A stretch of DNA of 64,000 nt. It comes from Chthonobacter albigriseus (GTDB taxonomy: Bacteria > Pseudomonadota > Alphaproteobacteria > Rhizobiales > Pleomorphomonadaceae). Both the position numbers and the translations under genes were made by a program. Shown one piece after another: positions 44,777-54,125 of the stretch (its first letter is position 1; the number at the start of each line of letters is the position of its first letter). The stretch is from positions 124,001 to 188,000 of the forward strand of contig NZ_JACDIT010000007.1 in assembly GCF_013839445.1 (NCBI RefSeq). Direction: 5' to 3'. The notes beneath the pieces were generated by a model. The model was not told where the DNA came from. It was given only the letters and a program-made list of their open reading frames with translations, and made no database searches.

Positions 44777-45244
44777 TCACTCGATGATCATCAGCGGTTC
44801 GCCGTATTCGACGGGCTGACCGTTGTCCACGAGGATGGCGGTGACCTTGCCGGCACGGGGCGCGGCGATCTGGTTCATGTGCTTCATCGCTTCCACGATC
44901 AGCACGGTCTGGCCCTGGCGGACGCTGTCGCCGATCTCCACGAAGTTTCGCGAGCCGGGCTCGGGCGCGAGGTAGCAGGTGCCGACCATCGGCGAGGAGA
45001 CGGCGCCGGGATGCGTGGCGGGGTCAGGCGCCTTCACTTCACCAGGGGCGATGGCCGGCGCGGCGGGCGCTGCCGCCTGGGCGGCGGGGGCAGGGGCAGG
45101 CGCATAGGCCGCCGCGGGCGCCGGCATGCGAGCCACGCGGACGCGCAGCTTGTCCTGCTCGACCTCGATCTCGGTCAGGTCTGTCTCGTCGAGGATCTCG
45201 GCGAGCTTGCGGATGAGGTCGTAGTCGATCGCTTTGGTGGTCAT
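44777..45244 (-). CDS. accB: Biotin carboxyl carrier protein of acetyl-CoA carboxylase
   Basis: The 155-residue biotin carrier has an N-terminal helical segment (IDYDLIRKLAEILDETDLTE), an Ala-Pro linker (about residues 50-75) and a C-terminal biotinyl domain with the biotinylated lysine in VEAMKHMNQI. The ATG at 45244 gives the usual MTTK start. It lies between aroQ and accC on the same strand, as in many Proteobacteria. Confidence 0.96.
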   Translation of the reverse strand: MTTKAIDYDLIRKLAEILDETDLTEIEVEQDKLRVRVARMPAPAAAYAPAPAPAAQAAAPAAPAIAPGEVKAPDPATHPGAVSSPMVGTCYLAPEPGSRNFVEIGDSVRQGQTVLIVEAMKHMNQIAAPRAGKVTAILVDNGQPVEYGEPLMIIE

Positions 45245-45269
45245 CGTCTGGTCTGCACTCCGGCCTGGA

Positions 45270-45710
45270 TCACTTGCTGAGGATCGCGGCGATGGCATCC
45301 AACGCGAGGAGATAGCCCTGGGGGCCGAGCCCGACGATCACTCCGCTCGCCACAGGCGATACGTAGGAGTGGTGGCGGAAGGTTTCGCGCGCGTGGACAT
45401 TGGACAGATGGACCTCGATCAGCGGCACGCCGGTTCCCTTGATGGCGTCGTGCAGAGCGATCGAAGTATGGGTGTATGCGCCCGGATTGATCACGACGCC
45501 CGCGCCGCGGCGGCCGGCCTCGTGGATCCAGTCGATCAGGACGCCCTCGTGGTTGGTCTGGCGGAAATCCAGGCTCAGACCCAGCGCGTCGGCCTTCTGC
45601 CGGCAGGACGCCTCGACGTCGGCCAGCGTCGCCGCGCCATAGACGCCGGGTTCGCGGGTGCCGAGCAGGTTGAGGTTGGGTCCGTTCAGGACGAGGACGT
45701 CGCGCGCCAA
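45270..45710 (-). CDS. aroQ: 3-dehydroquinate dehydratase, type II
   Basis: The 146-residue shikimate-pathway enzyme forms dodecamers. It shows VLNGPNLNLLGTREPGVYG with the catalytic tyrosine, FRQTNHEGVLIDWIHEA, VINPGAYTHTS and EVHLSNVHARE with the catalytic histidine. The start must be TTG at 45710: the ATG ten bases upstream is in another frame. It opens an aroQ-accB-accC transcript. Confidence 0.94.
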   Translation of the reverse strand: MARDVLVLNGPNLNLLGTREPGVYGAATLADVEASCRQKADALGLSLDFRQTNHEGVLIDWIHEAGRRGAGVVINPGAYTHTSIALHDAIKGTGVPLIEVHLSNVHARETFRHHSYVSPVASGVIVGLGPQGYLLALDAIAAILSK

Positions 45711-45789
45711 AGGGGTTCATCCGAAAGGCAGGGAATCGCGACAGCGTGCCGCCCCTGCGGGAACACCCTTATAGGCATTCGCTTTCCGG

Positions 45790-45827
45790 AAAAAAAGGGA
45801 GGAACCCGACGCCAGTGTGGGTTCCTC
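45790..45827 (-). terminator. Intrinsic terminator of the DsbA-like gene
   Basis: Read on the minus strand, GAGGAACCC (45827-45819) pairs with GGGTTCCTC (45807-45799), a perfect 9-bp stem followed by CCTTTTTT. Confidence 0.88.
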
Positions 45828-45835
45828 CGGCGCAA

Positions 45836-46606
45836 TCAGCAGGTCGCCTTCCCGCACTCGCGGACGGCGACGATCTTGGCGCGCAGGTCGTCGATGCCGA
45901 CCGCGCCGAAGATGACCTCGTCGGCCAGGACATAGGAAGGCGTGCCGGAGAGCCCCAGCTTGTTGGCGATCGTGTAGACCTCCTCCAGGGTGGATGCGAC
46001 CTCAGGATCCTTGAGGCGCGCCTCGACGGCGGCCGGATCGATGCCCGCTTCCTCGACGGCCGCCATGGCGCGCTTCTCGTCGGCCTGACCCGGACCCAGC
46101 AGGAGCGCCTTGTGGAAGTCCAGGTACTTGTCCGGCGCGGCCAGGTTGACGGCGATCGCCACGCGGGCGGCCTCCACCGAACCCGGTCCGAGAACCGGGA
46201 ACTCCTTCAGGACGATCTTCACGTCCTTGTCGTCCTCCAGCAACGCGAGCGTGTCCTCCAGCGCGCGTTTGCAGTAGCCGCAGTTGTAGTCGAAGAATTC
46301 GACCAGAGTGATCGGCGCCTTGGGGTCGCCGAGTACCACCTGCCGCTGGCTGGTGTAGAGCTTGTCCTTGACCTCTCCGACGGCGGCAACCCGCGCAGCG
46401 GCTTCCGCGTCCTGCCGCTTCTTCTGCAGGGCGACGAGAGCCTCTTCGATCACTTCCGGATTGTTGACGAGGTAGTCGCGCACCACCGCCTCGATCGCGT
46501 CCTTGTCGACCGCCGAAATTTCCGCCGCGGATGTCGCCGGCCCCAGGAACGTGGCGGCGGACAGGAAGCCGGCGACCAGGACGGCTCGAAGGGCGGACGA
46601 GGGCAT
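45836..46606 (-). CDS. DsbA-family periplasmic thiol-disulfide protein
   Basis: The 256-residue exported protein has a signal peptide ending near TSAAEIS and an N-terminal helical segment (about 30-90). A DsbA/Com1-like thioredoxin domain follows, with the active site FFDYNCGYCKRAL and the cis-proline loop GTPSYVL. The YNCGYC form is typical of DsbA-like proteins of the ScsC/BdbD/Com1 type. Two more cysteines lie at the C-terminus (RECGKATC). It is 31 bases downstream of the M48 protease, probably the same operon. Confidence 0.93.
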   Translation of the reverse strand: MPSSALRAVLVAGFLSAATFLGPATSAAEISAVDKDAIEAVVRDYLVNNPEVIEEALVALQKKRQDAEAAARVAAVGEVKDKLYTSQRQVVLGDPKAPITLVEFFDYNCGYCKRALEDTLALLEDDKDVKIVLKEFPVLGPGSVEAARVAIAVNLAAPDKYLDFHKALLLGPGQADEKRAMAAVEEAGIDPAAVEARLKDPEVASTLEEVYTIANKLGLSGTPSYVLADEVIFGAVGIDDLRAKIVAVRECGKATC

Positions 46607-46637
46607 GCTCAGGGACTCCGATTCAAAGGTCGTCTGT

Positions 46638-48017
46638 TCAGTATCTCTTCGGATTGTATGTGACCAGATCGTCGGCGCGAAGCCACGCCGGCGACCCCCG
46701 CTTCAATTTCGCTTGAGCGCGCATCGCATACTGCTTGGCCGATTTGACGTCACCCGCCGCGAAGGCGCCTTGGGCCGTCGCAAGGTCCGCCATCGGGATG
46801 TTCCCCGTCCGGGCATAGGCGATGGCAAGCTGCCGATAGGCGATCGCGTTGTCCGGGTCGTTGCCGAGGCCCTTGGTCAACTGCTCGATCGCCTCCTTCA
46901 TGTCGCCGTCGCCGTTGGCGGCGATCAGCGCCTGGCCGAGCAGGACACGGATCTGACCCTCGCCGGGATCGAGGCTCACAGCCTTCCGCAGGGGCGCGAC
47001 CGCGGCCTTGGGGGATCCTGTGTCGAGAAGGATCTGGCCCTTGAGTTCATGGAGGTAGGGGTTCTTCGGGTCGATGCCGATCAACTCGTCCACTGCGGCG
47101 ATCGCAGACCGGGGGTCACCGTAGCGATAGGCGACGATGGCGCGCGCGTATTTGGCCGGCAGGCTCTGATCGTTGGGCGGGTAGGCGCGCGCGGTCTTCT
47201 GGGCCGCCCCGGTGAAGGCGATGAACTTGGCCCGCACCATGTTGTGACGGTGCTGCAGCATGACGTCGTCGACCGCATTCCAGTGCGGGCTCTTCTCGGC
47301 GGTCTCGCGGATCTGGATGATGCGGTCCGCCGCCAGGGGGTGGCTCAGCACATAGGGGTCGTTGAAGGCGGCGCCGAAAAGCTGCTGGCGCGACAGCCGG
47401 TCGAAGGTGGCGATCATGCCGCGCGCGGACTGCCCGGTCTTGGCGAGGTAGCTGAGGGCGGCCAGATCGGCCGAGGACTCCTCGGTCCGCTGGTAGGCGA
47501 GGAGGCTGCGCATGCCGATCTGCCCGCCTCCGGCCGCCGCCGCCACGCCGCCGCGCGCGGCCTGCTTGTTGCCGCCGGCGGACCCGGCGATCGCGCCTGC
47601 GGCGCCCGCGAGGATGCCGATCGCGGCCAGGATCTGCGCCTTGACGATCGCCTCGCGCAGACGCGCCAGATGGTTGCCGGCGAGATGGCCCGTCTCGTGC
47701 GCGATCACGCCGATCAGCTCGTTCGGCGTTTCTGTCTGCATCAAGGTGCCGGCGTTGATGAAGATGTGCCGGCTGTCGGCCACGAAGGCGTTGAAGTTGG
47801 TGTCGTTGACGATCTTGATCTCGATGTTCGCCGCGCCGAGCCCGGCGGCCTTGAGGATCGGGCGGGCATAGTCGCGGACGAGCGCCTCGGCTTCCGCGTC
47901 GCGGATCAGGGCGACGCGGCGGCCGCGTTCCTGGGCGAGGGCGGGCAGGGCGGACGTGACGACAAGGCTGAGGGCGGTCAGGCCGGCCACGAGCGTGAGC
48001 GAAAGCCGTTCGGCCAT
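46638..48017 (-). CDS. M48-family metalloprotease with TPR repeats (BepA-like)
   Basis: The 459-residue exported protein has a signal peptide (ending LPALAQE) and an M48 peptidase domain with zinc motif HETGH in LIGVIAHETGHLAGN and the third ligand region EESSADLAALSYLAKTG. C-terminal TPR repeats (about 300-455) follow. E. coli BepA of the same architecture degrades misassembled outer-membrane proteins such as LptD. GGAG precedes the ATG at 48017. A DsbA-like gene follows, consistent with envelope quality control. Confidence 0.93.
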   Translation of the reverse strand: MAERLSLTLVAGLTALSLVVTSALPALAQERGRRVALIRDAEAEALVRDYARPILKAAGLGAANIEIKIVNDTNFNAFVADSRHIFINAGTLMQTETPNELIGVIAHETGHLAGNHLARLREAIVKAQILAAIGILAGAAGAIAGSAGGNKQAARGGVAAAAGGGQIGMRSLLAYQRTEESSADLAALSYLAKTGQSARGMIATFDRLSRQQLFGAAFNDPYVLSHPLAADRIIQIRETAEKSPHWNAVDDVMLQHRHNMVRAKFIAFTGAAQKTARAYPPNDQSLPAKYARAIVAYRYGDPRSAIAAVDELIGIDPKNPYLHELKGQILLDTGSPKAAVAPLRKAVSLDPGEGQIRVLLGQALIAANGDGDMKEAIEQLTKGLGNDPDNAIAYRQLAIAYARTGNIPMADLATAQGAFAAGDVKSAKQYAMRAQAKLKRGSPAWLRADDLVTYNPKRY

Positions 48018-48153
48018 GGGTGTCTCCGAGAGGCGCCCGTTGAGGGCTGGTCTTGCCGCGGATCGGCTGGTAGCAGAGGGGCCGTCCGACGGAGCGCGAA
48101 GGTAGGGTCGGGCAGGGTGGTCGGTCAATCCAGTCGGGAGAGGGTTCAAACGG

Positions 48154-49305
48154 ATGCAGCCTTCCAAGCGCAGTGCGGTCTCGCCCTTCATCGCCATGGA
48201 CGTGATGGCGGCCGCCAACGCGCTGGAACGCGCCGGCACGCCAGTCGTCCACATGGAGGTCGGAGAGCCAGGAGCACCGATCCCGGCCAAGGTGCGGGAG
48301 GCCGCGGAGGCGGCGCTCCGGCGTGGGCGGATCGGCTATACCGAGGCGCTCGGTCTGCGTGAGCTGCGCGAGCGGATCGCCCGGCACTACGCCGACCGCT
48401 ACGGCGTCCGGGTGCCGGCCGAGCGTGTGGCTGTCACCAGCGGCTCGTCAGGCGGCTTCAATCTCGCCTTCCTGGCGCTGTTCGACGTCGGCGACCGGGT
48501 CGGACTGCCAACCCCCGGGTACCCGGCCTACCGCAACATTCTCCAGGCGCTCGGACTCACGGTCGTCGAGATTCCGACCACGGCGGAGAACCGCTGGCAG
48601 GTCACGCCCGCCATGCTGGAAGCGGTGCATGCCGAAGGCCCGCTCAAGGGCCTGATCGTCGCCTCGCCGGCCAATCCCTCGGGTACGATGATGGAGCGCC
48701 AGGGCATCGCCGACCTGATGGGCGCCTGCCGGTTGATGGGCATCTCATTGATCATGGACGAGATCTACCACGGGCTCGTCTACGAGGGCCAAGAGACCAC
48801 GGCGCTGGAGTTCGGCGACGACGTGGTCGTGATCAACTCGTTCTCCAAGTACTACTGCATGACGGGATGGCGGATCGGCTGGATGGTGCTGCCGGAAGCG
48901 CTGGTGCGGCCGATCGAGCGGATCGCGCAGAACCTCTTTATCTCGCCCTCCGAGATCTCCCAGCGCGCGGCACTCGGCGCCTTCGAGGCGGTCGAGGAAC
49001 TGGAAGCTGTGAAGGCCGGCTATGCCGCCAATCGGGCGCTGCTGCTAGACCGCCTGCCGGCGATCGGCTTCGACCAGTATCTGCCGGTGGACGGTGCATT
49101 CTACGTCTACGCCAGCGTCCGGCGCTTCTCCAACGACAGCCTGGACTTCGCCCGCCGGATGCTGAACGAGGCGGGGGTGGCGGCCACGCCTGGGCCGGAC
49201 TTCGACACGGAACGCGGCCACGCCTATATCCGCTTCTCCTTCGCAGGCACCCACGAGGCGATGCAGGCGGCCTGTGACCGGCTGGAAGGCTGGCTGAAGC
49301 GCTGA
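48154..49305 (+). CDS. PLP-dependent class I/II aminotransferase
   Basis: The 383-residue fold-type I aminotransferase has a pyridoxal-phosphate lysine in NSFSKYYCMTGWRIGW. Other marks are GYTEALGLRELRERIA, VTSGSSGGFNLAF, ASPANPSGTM and MDEIYHGLVY. The substrate (aspartate, aromatic or alanine type) cannot be decided. GGGAGAGGG precedes the ATG. It is divergent from the M48 gene and convergent with rne. Confidence 0.93.
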   Translation: MQPSKRSAVSPFIAMDVMAAANALERAGTPVVHMEVGEPGAPIPAKVREAAEAALRRGRIGYTEALGLRELRERIARHYADRYGVRVPAERVAVTSGSSGGFNLAFLALFDVGDRVGLPTPGYPAYRNILQALGLTVVEIPTTAENRWQVTPAMLEAVHAEGPLKGLIVASPANPSGTMMERQGIADLMGACRLMGISLIMDEIYHGLVYEGQETTALEFGDDVVVINSFSKYYCMTGWRIGWMVLPEALVRPIERIAQNLFISPSEISQRAALGAFEAVEELEAVKAGYAANRALLLDRLPAIGFDQYLPVDGAFYVYASVRRFSNDSLDFARRMLNEAGVAATPGPDFDTERGHAYIRFSFAGTHEAMQAACDRLEGWLKR

Positions 49306-49337
49306 TCGCCGAGGAGACGTCGGCAAGCTGATGTGGA

Positions 49338-49366
49338 ACGGGCGCCTTTCGGCGCCCGTCTCTTTT
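49338..49366. terminator. Terminator between aminotransferase and rne
   Basis: ACGGGCGCC (49338-49346), loop TTTC, and GGCGCCCGT (49351-49359) form a perfect 9-bp stem followed by CTCTTTTC. Confidence 0.85.
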
Positions 49367-49369
49367 CGA

Positions 49370-51952
49370 TCAGAAGAAGCTGCGGCGCTGCCACCAGCCG
49401 GAACGCTTGGGCCGGTCGTCGTCCTCGACCTCGACCCGGGCCGGCGTAGGCTTGCGGGCGGGAGCCGCCGCAGGCTCCGGAGCCGGTGCAGGCTCGGCAG
49501 CGGCAGCCGGCTCGGCGTGGTTTTCCTCGACCGCGGGCTCGTCGACCTCGACCTCGGCCGCGGGTTCGTCCTCATCTGCCGCCGTGTCGTCGTCGACCGA
49601 TTCCGCACGCGCGGCTTCCTCGGCCACGAACTCGACGGGTTGCGAGGCGAAGGCCGGAAGAGCCGCGGCGGTGTCGACGGACGGAGCGGCTTCCTCGTCG
49701 GAAGCAGCGACCGTCGCCTCCTCGCCGGACGCTTCGACGTCCGAAGCCTCCTCGTCGCCGGCGATCATCTCGCCATCCTTGCCGTTCCGGCGGCGACCGC
49801 CACGGCGACCGCGACGTCGCGACCGGCGCTTGGCCTCGGCGGCCTCATCGCTTTCGCTCGTTTCGGCGGAAACCTCGTCGGCCCGACCTTCCTCGGACGC
49901 GCCCTCGGCGGCAACGGCTTCGCCGTCGCCCTCCGATTCGTCGCCGTCCTCGAACTCGTCACCGGCGGAGCCCGCTTGTGCGCCTTCGCCGGGCGTGTCG
50001 CCCGGACCACCGCGCCGGCGGCGCCGACGACGGCGGCGGCGGCGGTTCTGGCCGTCGCCCTCGGATTCGCGGCGGGGTTCGCCGTTGCGAGCGCGGGTCT
50101 CGGTGGTCTCCTCCTCGCCCTCCTCTTCCTCCTCGAGCTCCTCGACGGCGAGATCATCCTCGTCGAAGGGCTGAACGCTTTCCGGCGTCAGGGTGGAGGG
50201 CGTCGGCGGCGGCAGCGGGTTCAGGATCAGCTCGCCGCGTTCGAGCGCGAAATGCTGGTTGCCGAGGTGCTCGTCGGCCGAGATCGTAAGGACGAGACCG
50301 AAGCGGGATTCCAGATCAGCCAGGTGCTTGCGCTTCTGGTTCAGGATGTAGAGCGCCACGCCCGTGCGGGTGCGCACCGTCAGGTGGTGCGTCACGCCCT
50401 TCAGCAGCTGGTCCTCCAGCGCGCGAAGCACGTGCAGCGCCACCGACTCGGTGGAGCGGACGATGCCGGCGCCCAGGCAGTGGGTGCAGACTTCCGTGGA
50501 GCCTTCCAGCACGCCGGTGCGGATGCGCTGGCGGCTCATCTCCATCAGGCCGAAGTGCGAGATGCGGCCGACCTGGATGCGGGCGCGGTCGTTCTTCAGA
50601 CATTCCTTGAGCTTGCGCTCGACCGACTTGTTGTTCTTCGACTCCTCCATATCGATGAAGTCGATGACGATCAGGCCGGCAAGGTCGCGCAGGCGCAACT
50701 GGCGGGCCACCTCCTCGGCGGCCTCCATGTTGGTGGCGAGCGCGGTGTCCTCGATGTTGTGCTCGCGCGTGGAGCGGCCCGAGTTGACGTCGATGGAGAC
50801 CAGCGCTTCGGTCTGGTTGATAACGATGTAGCCGCCCGAGCGGAGCGTCACCTGGGGCGAGAACATCGCGTCCAGCTGCGGCTCGACGCTGAAGCGGGCG
50901 AAGATCGGCACCACATCGCGGTAGGGCTGGACGTTCTTGGCATGGCTCGGCATGAGCATGCGCATGAAGTCCTTGGCCTCGCGGTAGGCCTCGTCGCCGG
51001 AGACGAGAACCTCGTCGATGTCCTTGTTGTAGAGGTCGCGGATGGAGCGCTTGACCAGCGAGCCTTCCTCATAGACCAGGGTCGGCGCGGAGGATTGCAG
51101 CGTCAGTTCGCGCACGTTCTCCCACAGGCGGAGCAGATACTCGAAGTCGCGCTTGATCTCGGCCTTGGTGCGCGCGGCTCCCGCGGTGCGCAGGATGACG
51201 CCCATGCCTTCCGGCACCTCCAGATCGTGGGCGATCTCCTTGAGGCGCTTGCGGTCGGTGATGTTGGTGATCTTGCGCGAGATGCCGCCGCCCCGGCCGG
51301 AGTTCGGCATCAGCACGGAATAGCGGCCGGCCAGCGACAGGTAGGTGGTAAGCGCCGCGCCCTTGGTGCCACGCTCTTCCTTGACCACCTGGACCAGCAG
51401 CACCTGGCGCCGCTTGATGACTTCCTGGATCTTGTACTGCCGCATGCGCGGCTTGCGCCGCTCGGGCACTTCCTCCAGCGCGTCCTCCGCGCCGACGGAC
51501 TCCACATGGTCCTCGTCGTCGTCGCCGTTGCCGTTGCCGTTGGAATGGATCTCGGTGACGGAACCCTCGTCGATCTCGGTGACCGCCGCGGCTGCCGGAG
51601 CGCGTTCACGCTCGCGCTCGCGTTCGCGGCGCGACTTGGACCGGCGCTCGTTCTCTTCCTGCTCCTCGCGCTCCTCAGCCTCGATCAGGGCCTGCCGGTC
51701 AGCGACGGGGATCTGGTAGTAGTCCGGGTGGATTTCGGAGAAGGCGAGGAAACCGTGGCGGTTGCCGCCGTACTCGACGAAGGCCGCCTGGAGCGAGGGC
51801 TCCACGCGTGTGACCTTAGCGAGATAGATGTTACCTCTGAGCTGCTTCTTGGTGGCTGACTCGAAGTCGAATTCCTCGACCCGGGTCCCGCGGACCACAA
51901 CTACCCGGGTCTCCTCCGGGTGGGTGGCATCGATAAGCATCTTGTTGGGCAT
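49370..51952 (-). CDS. rne: Ribonuclease E
   Basis: The 860-residue endoribonuclease heads the RNA degradosome. The catalytic half includes an S1-like region (LRGNIYLAKVTRVEPSLQAA), DNase I-like motifs (VSIDVNSGRST; LIVIDFIDME) and the zinc link CTHC. An alphaproteobacterial-type charged insert of about 80 residues (Arg-Glu repeats, Asn-Gly, Asp) splits the S1 domain near residues 90-175. The C-terminal 250 residues are acidic, low-complexity and disordered, with Arg-rich patches for RNA binding, and end WWQRRSFF. The upstream region is about 700 bases, allowing leader-based autoregulation. Confidence 0.97.
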   Translation of the reverse strand: MPNKMLIDATHPEETRVVVVRGTRVEEFDFESATKKQLRGNIYLAKVTRVEPSLQAAFVEYGGNRHGFLAFSEIHPDYYQIPVADRQALIEAEEREEQEENERRSKSRRERERERERAPAAAAVTEIDEGSVTEIHSNGNGNGDDDEDHVESVGAEDALEEVPERRKPRMRQYKIQEVIKRRQVLLVQVVKEERGTKGAALTTYLSLAGRYSVLMPNSGRGGGISRKITNITDRKRLKEIAHDLEVPEGMGVILRTAGAARTKAEIKRDFEYLLRLWENVRELTLQSSAPTLVYEEGSLVKRSIRDLYNKDIDEVLVSGDEAYREAKDFMRMLMPSHAKNVQPYRDVVPIFARFSVEPQLDAMFSPQVTLRSGGYIVINQTEALVSIDVNSGRSTREHNIEDTALATNMEAAEEVARQLRLRDLAGLIVIDFIDMEESKNNKSVERKLKECLKNDRARIQVGRISHFGLMEMSRQRIRTGVLEGSTEVCTHCLGAGIVRSTESVALHVLRALEDQLLKGVTHHLTVRTRTGVALYILNQKRKHLADLESRFGLVLTISADEHLGNQHFALERGELILNPLPPPTPSTLTPESVQPFDEDDLAVEELEEEEEGEEETTETRARNGEPRRESEGDGQNRRRRRRRRRRRGGPGDTPGEGAQAGSAGDEFEDGDESEGDGEAVAAEGASEEGRADEVSAETSESDEAAEAKRRSRRRGRRGGRRRNGKDGEMIAGDEEASDVEASGEEATVAASDEEAAPSVDTAAALPAFASQPVEFVAEEAARAESVDDDTAADEDEPAAEVEVDEPAVEENHAEPAAAAEPAPAPEPAAAPARKPTPARVEVEDDDRPKRSGWWQRRSFF

Positions 51953-52665
51953 GAAAGGGAAGCTCCCGGCCGCGCGAAAGCGCCCGGCCGCCCGCGATCG
52001 GGCAGCAAGGGGCGCGCAAGGCCGTCAATGGGGGTGGTGGGGGTTGGAGCCGACGCCGGGCGCCCGAAGAACGACTCGACGACCATGCCGGAGGCGATAC
52101 GCACTCCCGGATTTTGCCTGGTCGCAGTCGGCCTCGATATCGGCACGTTCGGCTCGTTCCTGACTCGCGTCACCGCCGGAGAACGGCGGATCGAAAAGCG
52201 TCTGGCCGGCGGTCGTCGGCCGCACGGCGGAACCGTCATCTTTTCGGTGATTCAGCACGGCCCAAGATTTCCACCACCACGACCGGCCCGTTGCATGGGC
52301 CGGAGAGGAGGTGGAGGCCGGGTTCGCTCCAGATTGCCGACCGGCGTCCGCGCATCGTCGCGAGCCCCGTTCTCGGCTCCCTCGAACACCATCCCGAAGG
52401 GACGGAAGAGGGTGCCATCTTGGCCGCTCTCGTATACCGAGGCGAGGATTCGGGCTCCTGCTGGATCTTTTAAGTGGCCTTGCCGGGCAATGCAAGCGAG
52501 GACGACACAACAACACTGGTCCGTATCGCCAAATCATGCGATCAGCAGGTGTTTCTGGTCGTTCGATCCGCCGGTTGCACAGTCGGGTAAGGTCTCGTTA
52601 ACCCATTGCGGGTAGGCGGGCGGATGGTGCGCTGCTACACTCGCGCCCAAATCCGGGAGTGTTCC
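51953..52665. other. Long region between rne and the amidase gene
   Basis: These 713 bases hold the rne promoter and leader and the amidase promoter. GGGAGCTTCCC sits at the rne ribosome site and could fold over it. Several frames are open only because of GC bias; none has a ribosome site or a family motif. Confidence 0.5.
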
Positions 52666-53922
52666 TTGACGCGTGCCATAGCCGCGCTGGCCTTCTTCGT
52701 CGCCTGCTGCCTCTCGCCGCTCTACGCCGCTGCGCAGACGGAGGGAAGCGCCGTGCCGCCCCCCGTCTCCAGCGGCGGGCCGGTTCCGGTTGCCAATGAC
52801 GCGCGCGTCGCCGGCGACGAAGAGCGTACGCGGTTCATCCTGGACCTCTCCGCCGACGTAGAGATCGGCGCCTTCACGCTCGGCGATCCCTACAGGGTGG
52901 TGATCGACCTGCCGGAGGTCGCCTTCGAGCTTCCCACGGATGCCGGGCTGACGGGGCGCGGGCTGGTCACCGGCTGGCGCTACGGTCTGTTCGCCCGCGG
53001 CCGGTCACGAATCGTGCTCGACACCACGATGCCGGTGAAGATCGACAAGGCCTTCGTCCTGGCGGCCGTTGAAGCGCAGCCGGCCCGACTTGTCGTGGAT
53101 CTGGTGCGCACCACGCCGGCTGAGTTCCAGGCGGAATTGCAGAAGACCGCGATGACCCGCGAGGCCTCCAACACTGTGGATGCGGGGAAGGGCGACCTGC
53201 TCGGCATGGCGCCGTCACAGCGCCGGGCCAAACCGCTCGTGATGCTGGATCCTGGACACGGCGGGCTCGACGCGGGCGCCACCGCGCAGAGCGGCGTCCT
53301 GGAGAAGGACATCGTCCTGAAGTTTGCCTTCGAGCTCAAGCAGCGGCTGGAAGCGACCGGCAAAGTCGACGTGGTGATGACCCGCGAGGATGACCGCTTC
53401 ATCCCGCTGCGCGAGCGCGTACGAATGGCGCGCGACCAGGCGGTGGACCTTTTCGTGTCGGTGCATGCCGATTCGACCCGCGAGGACTTCGTCCGCGGCA
53501 CCACGGTCTACACGCTGTCGGAGAAGGCGTCCGACACCGCAGCGGCGGCGCTGGCGGCCAAGGAGAACGCGGCCGACTCCATTGCCGGTCTGGAAAGCAA
53601 GGAGGATACCGACGAGGTCAGCGACATCCTGATGGACCTGACGCGCCGGGAGACACGGACGTTCTCCTCGGCTTTCGCCAACAACCTCGTCACCGAACTC
53701 TCCAACACCACGCGGATGATCAAGAATCCGCACCGTTCGGCGGGCTTCTGGGTGCTGAAGGCTCCCGACGTTCCTTCCGTGCTCGTGGAGATCGGCTATC
53801 TCTCCAACGCCGAAGACGAGAAGCTGCTGACGTCGGACGATTGGCGGACGAAAGTCAGCGAAGCGGTGGGTAACGCCGTCATGCGCTTCTTTGGACCCAA
53901 GTTCGCGGCAGCCAACCCCTGA
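52666..53922 (+). CDS. N-acetylmuramoyl-L-alanine amidase (AMIN + Amidase_3)
   Basis: About 419 residues. The exported amidase cleaves peptide side chains from peptidoglycan during daughter-cell separation. A signal peptide is followed by an AMIN domain (about 40-140; TRFILDLSADVEIGAFTL) that targets the septum. The zinc amidase domain has VMLDPGHGGLDAGA, the Glu in VLEKDIV, SVHADS and LVEIGYLSN. A TTG start at 52666 with GGGAG seven bases upstream exactly begins the signal peptide; ATG 52624 or TTG 52606 are longer alternatives. Confidence 0.94.
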   Translation: MTRAIAALAFFVACCLSPLYAAAQTEGSAVPPPVSSGGPVPVANDARVAGDEERTRFILDLSADVEIGAFTLGDPYRVVIDLPEVAFELPTDAGLTGRGLVTGWRYGLFARGRSRIVLDTTMPVKIDKAFVLAAVEAQPARLVVDLVRTTPAEFQAELQKTAMTREASNTVDAGKGDLLGMAPSQRRAKPLVMLDPGHGGLDAGATAQSGVLEKDIVLKFAFELKQRLEATGKVDVVMTREDDRFIPLRERVRMARDQAVDLFVSVHADSTREDFVRGTTVYTLSEKASDTAAAALAAKENAADSIAGLESKEDTDEVSDILMDLTRRETRTFSSAFANNLVTELSNTTRMIKNPHRSAGFWVLKAPDVPSVLVEIGYLSNAEDEKLLTSDDWRTKVSEAVGNAVMRFFGPKFAAANP

Positions 53923-54125
53923 CAATCCGTTGTATTTTGTGGCATGGGTGCAACGAGGCGGTCCCACGTTCGCCATAAACCCGGACAAGGGTGGCGCATA
54001 AGGGAACCCGGCCCGGCGCTTCGGCCTTCTGCACCCAGGCGGAACGCAGGTCGAAGCCGCCCCGGGGATGTGTGCAGCCGATCCGGATCGCAGGGCGTCC
54101 GGACGGTTTGGAGAGACGACTGGTC

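Noticed and set aside
49331-51859. 842-residue plus-strand frame opposite rne
   Set aside because: Antisense shadow; no ribosome site, and composition mirrors the RNase E repeats.
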